DNA from: Desulfobacca acetoxidans | GTDB taxonomy: Bacteria; Desulfobacterota; Desulfobaccia; Desulfobaccales; 0-14-0-80-60-11 | Assembly (NCBI GenBank): GCA_022736495.1 | Contig: DZCR01000040.1 | Span: 4,714-23,212 of the forward strand | Length of the DNA stretch: 18,499 nt | Reading direction: 5' to 3' | Part shown: positions 13,230-18,499 of the stretch, piece after piece | Position numbering within the stretch: position 1 is the first letter of the stretch | How the letters are laid out: every line of letters begins with the position of its first letter | Made by a program: the position numbers and the translations under genes | The notes under the pieces: generated by a model | The model's input: only the letters and a program-made list of their open reading frames with translations | Told to the model about the DNA's origin: nothing | Database searches by the model: none

Positions 13230-15971
13230 ATGGGACGCGTGCAATGGACCCGGGCCTCACAGTTTAATTGGGTCTTCGACAATATGGGAGGGACCCCGCT
13301 CCAGGAGGCGGTGGCCGGTAACTGGAATCAAGCTGTGGCCGCGGTCCAGGCGGATGGCCGGGTGGCGATCACCGCTCCCAACCTTGGGGGTGGCCAGGTT
13401 TACTGGATACGGGGCGTCTGGCGGCTGGATACCCTGTTTCCTTATGAGGGTTTCTGGGCCGACCCCCTGAGCGGGGACGTCACCAACTACTATACGGGCG
13501 GGTCTTTTGCCAATGAGAGGGGCCTGACCACGGTCGCTTTGGGGACGCCGTTGCCGTCCGGGACCATGGTTCAGCTCTATTACATTTATTTGACCGGGGA
13601 GCAGGCGCGCAAGTATGAACCGCTGAACAATTACCCGTGCATCCGCCGGGCCTACCGGTCCCGGGACGATTACACCTACGATTTTGCGGTGGACCGGATG
13701 CTGGACCTGATGGTCCTGCTGCATCTGGCGGGGCGAGAGCGGGGCAGGAATTATGGCCCGCTCATCCAATTTCTCTGGGATGCCTACCTGAGCCGGGAGG
13801 GGTCCCGCACTTCTCCTCTGATGCATGACGACTTCGAGCGGCAGCAGTGGGACCGGGGTCCATACCTGCTCTATCGCGGCGCCACCACCGGAGTCGCGGC
13901 TTTTCAGGACTTTCAAAGCGAGCTGGCCCCAGGCCAAAGCGGCCGGGCGCTCCATGTCCGGGCGGCGTTACCCACTACGCAGGATGCGGCCTGGTTCGGT
14001 TACGGCCTGGATTGGTCCCTGAGCGAGGCTCCTTTCAACGCCATGGACCGCCTCAGTTTTACCGTGCAGGGCAACGCCGACACCAGCTGTGTGCATAATG
14101 TCAACAAAACCGGCAGCGGTAGCGCTACCCTGGTAATCCTGGGGGACTACACTCGCCAGGAGAAGCGGCAATTTGTAGTGCAGATCGAGACTACGGGCGA
14201 GGTGGGCTCGGCTACCTTCCGCTGGTCCAAGGACGGCGGGGCTACGTGGGAAGCCGACGGACTACTGAGCGGCGACCGGCAGCACCCGGTGACTTTAGAG
14301 GAGCAACTTGCCATCGCTTGGGAGAGCGGGGTCGGCAACGACCTGGTGGCCGGGGATTTCTGGAATTTTTGGGGAGGCGAGCCCGCCATTCATCCCCGGC
14401 GCCTTCTGGTGACGCTGAACGATGCCGAACGGGATGATCCGAATCCCTGGACCCCCGGACATACCTATGTCCACGCCATCCCGGATCGGTTTGCGGAAGC
14501 CACCGCCTTTAATCTGCCGTTCAGCCAATTCTGGCGCCTGGACAATATTATTGAAGACCCAGACCGGCTCCAGGCCCTCTGGGCGGCTTGGTATTCCGCC
14601 CCCCAGGAGGGCGCCAGCGATATCACCGTTGGCACTCGGGAAGAGACCGAAGTTATCCTGGATGAGACCTTCTATACCCAACGATACATCACTTGGGACT
14701 TTTCGCCTGAGGTCACCGCCTTCGGGGTGTGGACCGGCATCAACACTTCACGCTGCAACTCCACCGGGCAAGTCAACCTCAACTTTCTCCTCAAACCCGA
14801 GGTGAGTGGCCTCAGCACCCTTACTATCCGGGCCAAAGTCAAGGATGCGCGAGGCAGCTATTTTTATCAAGATGTCGCGGTCCAGGTAAACTCCTGGCAG
14901 CGGGTCACCGTCAATCTGGGGGAGATGTCGCTGGATTCGGGGGTGGCCCCCCTCACCCATCCTATCCAGGTCGTGGATATCGGCATCCCGACTTCTCCCC
15001 CCAGCAACGGGGCGTTGGCTTTCACCGACCTCAAGTTCGATGACCATGTGACCTTTGCCACGGGGCAGTGCCTCAAGGTGCTGGAATTTAAGATGGAGCA
15101 GCAGGGTCTGGCGGAGCACGAGTGGTGGCTGGATGACGTGGCCCTCAATCTTGACGCCACGGACCCTTATCCTTATGCGCCGCGGTTGGCCATTTCCCTG
15201 ACTCCTCATGGACAAAATCCTTGGCGGGGTCCCACCCTGGTGCATTACGTGCAGCCCCTGGCATCTTATCTGGTGGGGGCACCACAACTTACCCAAACCT
15301 ATCTCCGGGTGCACACCGACGCCCAGGCAGAATACACCCGGCGTTACGGCGGGTTGCCAGGCCCCGTCGTCCCGGTTCATACCCGAAACGACGTGGAAAA
15401 TATCGCTCTGTGCGGGGAGGAGGATTTCGGCCGATTCTCCTGGTGGCCGCGGTACCGGGATTTCGGCAAGGTGACCGGCTCATGGCATTTCAACGGAGGT
15501 CTGACTGACGCTTCCGGTAAAGGTCATAAGCTCTCGTGGTCTGCCGGCGACCCTACCTATGCCAGCGGCATCTGTCAGCCAGGGAACACGGCTTTGAGCT
15601 TTGATGGCAGCGGCCAGCACGCTTATCTCAATCCCTGCGCTGATTTTCAATTAGAAAATGAGAATTTCACCCTGGAGGCCGTAATCAAGTTCAACCACCT
15701 GGGCACTACCATGAGCATAATGGCCCTTTGGGATCAAAGCGGCAATCAACGGTCCTGGAACTTTTATAAGTCCCATGACGATGTCATCTATCTGAGCTTT
15801 TCCACTGACGGAGTAAACCACTTTGATATTCCTTTAAACGGCACCGTTACTGACAACAATTATCATCATCTGGTGGTCACCCGGACCGGGAATCTTTTAG
15901 ACCTTTATCTCGATGGCAACCATTCCGGACAGTCCGACATTGGCGCGGTCAGTTTTTATAGCACTATTTAA
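13230..15971 (+). CDS. Large tail-tip protein with beta module and C-terminal LamG-like domain
   Basis: A 913-residue protein. Residues 1-200 hold an N-terminal region with no recognised domain. Residues about 200-285 and 475-640 look like carbohydrate-binding-type beta-sandwiches. Between them, about 295-384, is a module (GSGSATLVILGDY to GDFWNF) homologous to that in the preceding hub gene. The C-terminal 165 residues resemble a LamG/concanavalin A-like lectin (GSWHFNGGLTDASGKGH, ALSFDGSGQHAYL, FTLEAVIKFNH, HHLVVTRTGNLLDLYLDG), ending abruptly. The role is probably receptor or glycan recognition. Start chosen at ATG 13230, with AGGGG six bases upstream; TTG 13212 and ATG 13224 are in frame. 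Confidence 0.62.
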   Translation: MGRVQWTRASQFNWVFDNMGGTPLQEAVAGNWNQAVAAVQADGRVAITAPNLGGGQVYWIRGVWRLDTLFPYEGFWADPLSGDVTNYYTGGSFANERGLTTVALGTPLPSGTMVQLYYIYLTGEQARKYEPLNNYPCIRRAYRSRDDYTYDFAVDRMLDLMVLLHLAGRERGRNYGPLIQFLWDAYLSREGSRTSPLMHDDFERQQWDRGPYLLYRGATTGVAAFQDFQSELAPGQSGRALHVRAALPTTQDAAWFGYGLDWSLSEAPFNAMDRLSFTVQGNADTSCVHNVNKTGSGSATLVILGDYTRQEKRQFVVQIETTGEVGSATFRWSKDGGATWEADGLLSGDRQHPVTLEEQLAIAWESGVGNDLVAGDFWNFWGGEPAIHPRRLLVTLNDAERDDPNPWTPGHTYVHAIPDRFAEATAFNLPFSQFWRLDNIIEDPDRLQALWAAWYSAPQEGASDITVGTREETEVILDETFYTQRYITWDFSPEVTAFGVWTGINTSRCNSTGQVNLNFLLKPEVSGLSTLTIRAKVKDARGSYFYQDVAVQVNSWQRVTVNLGEMSLDSGVAPLTHPIQVVDIGIPTSPPSNGALAFTDLKFDDHVTFATGQCLKVLEFKMEQQGLAEHEWWLDDVALNLDATDPYPYAPRLAISLTPHGQNPWRGPTLVHYVQPLASYLVGAPQLTQTYLRVHTDAQAEYTRRYGGLPGPVVPVHTRNDVENIALCGEEDFGRFSWWPRYRDFGKVTGSWHFNGGLTDASGKGHKLSWSAGDPTYASGICQPGNTALSFDGSGQHAYLNPCADFQLENENFTLEAVIKFNHLGTTMSIMALWDQSGNQRSWNFYKSHDDVIYLSFSTDGVNHFDIPLNGTVTDNNYHHLVVTRTGNLLDLYLDGNHSGQSDIGAVSFYSTI

Positions 15972-15984
15972 CAGGAGGTAACCC

Positions 15985-17394
15985 ATGGCTTTTCCTATCA
16001 ACTTAACCAACGCCGTTGACGGAGTAACCGAAGTGGTGGCGGACCACCTGAACAACCTGGAGGCCAAGGTGGGAATTGACGGCTCTTTGGTCACCACCAG
16101 CCTTGATTACCTCCTGAAAAATACGGCCAGTGTTGATCCGGGACATAAACATATCAGCCTGTATAAACCAGACGGCTCCGCCGCAATCGTGTCAGTAGAT
16201 GCCAGCGGCAAGGTCGGCATCGGGACGACTTTGCCCGCTCAAAGCCTTGACCTTGAAAAAGGGCACATTCGGTTAGGACAGGTGGCTGCCCCTACCGCCC
16301 CTACTGTGGCAGTGGGGGCCGCTGGAATCCTTACGGGCAATTATTATTACCGGATCTCTTTTGTTACGGCTTTGGGCGAGACAGAAACAGGAGCTTCTTC
16401 TGCATTAGTCGCTCCATCAAGCCAGCAGGTCAATTTAACCAATATACCATGTTCACCGGATGCAGCAGTTATTGCCAGAAAGATTTACCGAACAGCTGCC
16501 GGAGGAAGCAACCTATTAATGAAATTGGTTGACACCATCAATGATAATACCTCCACCACCTATACAGATAATCTCGCTGACGGCTCTTTGGGGGTTTGCG
16601 AACCAAGAATAAACAGCACTGGCGGTTTGATTTACAATGGTTCTGCCCTGGCAGCAATTATTGATAATGCGACTACGGCTATCGGAATCAGCGCTTTAAA
16701 AGTAAACACTGGCTATTTCAATTCAGCCTTGGGATCGAATGTTCTCCGTTCTAACACCACTGGCTACAACAACGCTGGCCTGGGAATAAACGCTCTCTAT
16801 GCCAACACAACTGGCTATTATAACTCAGCCCTGGGATCGTATTCCCTCTATGCCAACACAACTGGCTATTACGGCGCAGCCCTGGGAGCAAGTGCTCTCC
16901 GTTCCAATACAACTGGTTATTACAACTCAGCCCTGGGATCGAACGCTCTCTATGCCAACACCACTGGCTTTAACAACTCAGCAATAGGAGCTAATGCAGG
17001 ACGATATATTGCCGATGGTGTTTCTGCTAACACAAATTCAAATAATTCCCTTTATTTGGGGTATTCCGCTAAAGCGTTGGCAAGTGGAGACACTAACGAA
17101 ATTGTTATTGGAGCACTTGCCATTGGCTTAGGTTCAAATACTGTGGTTTTAGGTAATGATGCCATTATTACCACAGCCTTGAAGGGCAAAGTTGGCATCG
17201 GAACCACAGCTCCCGACGCCGCGGCCTTACTGCATCTCTCCAGCACCACCCAAGGGTTCCTGCCCCCGGTGATGACCACTGCCGAGAAAACCGCCATCAG
17301 CAGCCCTCCGGCGGGCCTGGTGGTCTATGACTTGACCTTGAACAAGCTCTGTGTTTTTACCGGGACTGTCTGGGAAACCATCACAAGTTCATAA
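15985..17394 (+). CDS. Tail fibre with GIGTT motifs and 17-residue tandem repeats
   Basis: The 469-residue fibre begins with an attachment-like segment; residues about 75-98 contain GKVGIGTTLP, and a second GKVGIGTTAP at about 401-410, motifs common in trimeric tail fibres. Residues about 117-203 (YYYRISFVTALGETETG to TTTYTDN) form a fibronectin-like domain seen in other fibres. Six 17-residue units (240-341, pattern NTTGYYNSALGSNALYA) resemble the stacked YadA-head type repeats. The C-terminus (GFLPPVMTTAEKTAISSPPAG) is the widely shared fibre-tip pattern. GGAGGT at 15973-15978 precedes the ATG. G+C drops in the repeat region, suggesting recent acquisition. Confidence 0.8.
   Translation: MAFPINLTNAVDGVTEVVADHLNNLEAKVGIDGSLVTTSLDYLLKNTASVDPGHKHISLYKPDGSAAIVSVDASGKVGIGTTLPAQSLDLEKGHIRLGQVAAPTAPTVAVGAAGILTGNYYYRISFVTALGETETGASSALVAPSSQQVNLTNIPCSPDAAVIARKIYRTAAGGSNLLMKLVDTINDNTSTTYTDNLADGSLGVCEPRINSTGGLIYNGSALAAIIDNATTAIGISALKVNTGYFNSALGSNVLRSNTTGYNNAGLGINALYANTTGYYNSALGSYSLYANTTGYYGAALGASALRSNTTGYYNSALGSNALYANTTGFNNSAIGANAGRYIADGVSANTNSNNSLYLGYSAKALASGDTNEIVIGALAIGLGSNTVVLGNDAIITTALKGKVGIGTTAPDAAALLHLSSTTQGFLPPVMTTAEKTAISSPPAGLVVYDLTLNKLCVFTGTVWETITSS
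16702..17007 (+). repeat. Six tandem 51-bp repeats inside the tail fibre gene
   Basis: Six in-frame units of 51 bases, each encoding a 17-residue pattern with NTTGY, an A/G-LG core and a variable end such as NALYA or ALRS. Several units share long identical DNA stretches. Each unit length is exact, so copy number could change by slippage or recombination without frameshift, lengthening or shortening the fibre. Confidence 0.85.
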
Positions 17395-17406
17395 AGGAGA
17401 AACGGT

Positions 17407-17613
17407 ATGCCCCTACAGGAAACTTTTGCAAAGAACGGCCTGGACACTGCCCAGGCCAGGGCCCTGATAGAGCAGGAGAAGCAAGACCGGGTGAAACGTT
17501 GCGAGGCCAAGATCAATCAGGCCCTACAGGAAGAACGCTGTGGTCTTGATGTTTCTGTAATAATTTCGGCCAAAGGGAATTTTCCTCAATTAAATATTTT
17601 CGCCCAGGATTAA
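17407..17613 (+). CDS. Small protein of unknown function between fibre and glycosidase-like genes (68 aa)
   Basis: A 68-residue protein with a good ribosome binding site (AAAGGAG just before, ending about eight bases from ATG). The N-terminal half is helical and charged (IEQEKQDRVKRCEAKINQAL) and the C-terminal half is strand-like, containing ISAKGNFPQLNIFAQD. Two cysteines (32 and 45) are present. I recognise no family. The position after a fibre gene is often that of a fibre chaperone or accessory protein, but the sequence does not prove this. Confidence 0.6.
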   Translation: MPLQETFAKNGLDTAQARALIEQEKQDRVKRCEAKINQALQEERCGLDVSVIISAKGNFPQLNIFAQD

Positions 17614-17620
17614 TCCTTAG

Positions 17621-18499
17621 ATGAAATACAGCACTTTTAAATACGGAGCGGGGTATACGTACAGTTCCGGGTCCGGCGCGCTTTTCCGAGTGGGACGGAC
17701 CGACACGGAAGCTTTTTTCGATGGAGCTTTAGATTATGCCGCCATCCATAAAGGCCGGGCCATGTCGGCCGCTGAAGTAGCTGACCGGTGGCAGATCATC
17801 CAGGGGCAATTAAACGGTTCGGCGTATCCGGAGGTGGGCAACGGTCTGGGGCAGTATTGGACCTTCCTGCGCCTGGCGGAATATTTTTTTGTGAGCAATG
17901 ATAGCGCAGCCTGGTCAGTGCTCACCAACTGGCTCACCTGGATCGATACCTACGGGGCGCCGGAGGGCAGCGGCTGGAAGCTTCCCACCTTATTTTCAGA
18001 GTATGGTTACACTTATGGCCCCTATGACCCGGGGATGGCCGCGTCTGTGACCCTGGGATGTCTGTGGGTTTATCTGCGCAACGGCGATGCTCGGGCCGCC
18101 ACTTGGGCCCGGCGGCTTCTGGATGATCTCCGGGTGAATCGCTGGGACTCGGATTTCGGCGGTTACAAGAGCGACTATCACTACGCCTGGCTCAACGCTC
18201 TGGTGCTCCGGGCCTTTGGCATTGCGGCCCAGGGCATGGCTGGTCAGGCTTATGTCTTCCCATCCCTGCCAGAAGACCGGGAGCATTTTGACACTTTGAC
18301 GGCCTGGGTCTTCGCCCATACGGGGGATGACAAGCCAAACGTTCTCAACGCCGACCTGATTCCCTTCTATTACAGCGAAGCCGCGGATGTCTGGGACAAC
18401 GCCCCCAACTATCTGGCCACGGGTCAGATGGGGACCCTGGAGGCGGTGGTGGCCATGGCGGGCGCAGCCCTGGAGCATGCCAAGGGCTCCGGGGACTGG
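17621..18499 (+). CDS. Tail-associated protein, probable (alpha/alpha)6-type glycosidase (3' end outside window)
   Basis: An open frame of 293 codons reaches the window end without a stop. The first 12 residues, MKYSTFKYGAGY, fit the short YG motif at the start of phage tail-tip proteins. The rest is a series of Trp/Tyr-rich helical hairpins: LGQYWTFLRLAEYFFVSND, then AWSVLTNWLTWID, ARAATWARRLLDDLRVNRW, and YHYAWLNALVLRAFGIA. This pattern is that of six-hairpin, (alpha/alpha)6-barrel enzymes such as GH8/GH9 or glucuronyl epimerase-like proteins. Asp and Glu residues near FSEYGYTYGPYDPG and DLIPFYYSEAADVWDN could be active-site acids, but none is proven. ATG 17621 follows an in-frame stop directly, and has no strong ribosome binding site, so the exact start is less certain than the frame. 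Confidence 0.6.
   Translation, partial: MKYSTFKYGAGYTYSSGSGALFRVGRTDTEAFFDGALDYAAIHKGRAMSAAEVADRWQIIQGQLNGSAYPEVGNGLGQYWTFLRLAEYFFVSNDSAAWSVLTNWLTWIDTYGAPEGSGWKLPTLFSEYGYTYGPYDPGMAASVTLGCLWVYLRNGDARAATWARRLLDDLRVNRWDSDFGGYKSDYHYAWLNALVLRAFGIAAQGMAGQAYVFPSLPEDREHFDTLTAWVFAHTGDDKPNVLNADLIPFYYSEAADVWDNAPNYLATGQMGTLEAVVAMAGAALEHAKGSGDW

Noticed and set aside
16702..17007. CRISPR-like array
   Set aside because: The 51-base units are contiguous, in frame and have no distinct spacers; they encode a fibre repeat.

Overview
The window is a structural (head and tail) gene cluster of a prophage or prophage-derived particle. All 16 convincing genes lie on the + strand, are tightly packed, and are rich in G+C outside one tail-fibre segment. 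The head genes follow the phage Mu family order. The tail genes show no contractile sheath, so the particle looks like a Mu-headed, non-contractile (siphovirus-type) virion, comparable in general plan to transposable siphophages such as B3 and D3112. No transposase, integrase, repressor or lysis gene is visible, so whether it is a complete phage cannot be decided here. The host is probably a G+C-rich Gram-negative bacterium. Short G-rich/C-rich palindromic repeats of the REP kind would fit a Desulfobacterota (deltaproteobacterial) chromosome, but this is a weak inference.

Layout. Positions 1-563 hold no convincing gene and include one REP-like palindrome. A 57-residue excisionase/MerR-type helix-turn-helix protein follows (564-737), then the packaging genes: a small terminase-like protein (977-1447) and the large terminase (1582-3108). 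The head module is a DUF935 portal (3183-4421), a 51-codon ORF, a Mu gpI-type protease fused to a scaffold that has its own internal ribosome binding site and start (4594-5625, nested start 5122), a decoration-like protein (5754-6161) and the Mu gpT-type major head protein (6177-7073). A strong hairpin lies just after the major head gene. Connector genes of the Mu gp36 and gp37 type come next (7252-8119).

Tail module. A tail tube-like protein with an inserted domain (8141-9436) is followed by a REP-like inverted repeat, two overlapping small genes in the tail-chaperone position (9567-10273), an unusually short tape-measure-like protein (10266-11030), a small distal-tail-position protein (11040-11405), a baseplate hub-like protein (11497-13173), a large tail-tip protein with a truncated LamG-like domain (13230-15971), a tail fibre with 17-residue tandem repeats (15985-17394), a 68-residue unknown protein, and a tail-associated protein that runs off the window and resembles (alpha/alpha)6-barrel glycosidases (from 17621).

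How they would work together: the terminases package DNA through the portal; the protease/scaffold shapes and matures a gpT capsid; gp36/gp37-like proteins join head to tail; a short tape measure would set a short tail; the hub and tail-tip proteins, which share a duplicated beta-rich module, together with the fibre and the putative glycosidase, would bind and possibly degrade a cell-surface glycan. The most unusual points are the short tape measure (which invites comparison with gene transfer agents), the module shared by two adjacent tail proteins, the truncated LamG domain at a probable mosaic junction, and the putative tail glycosidase.
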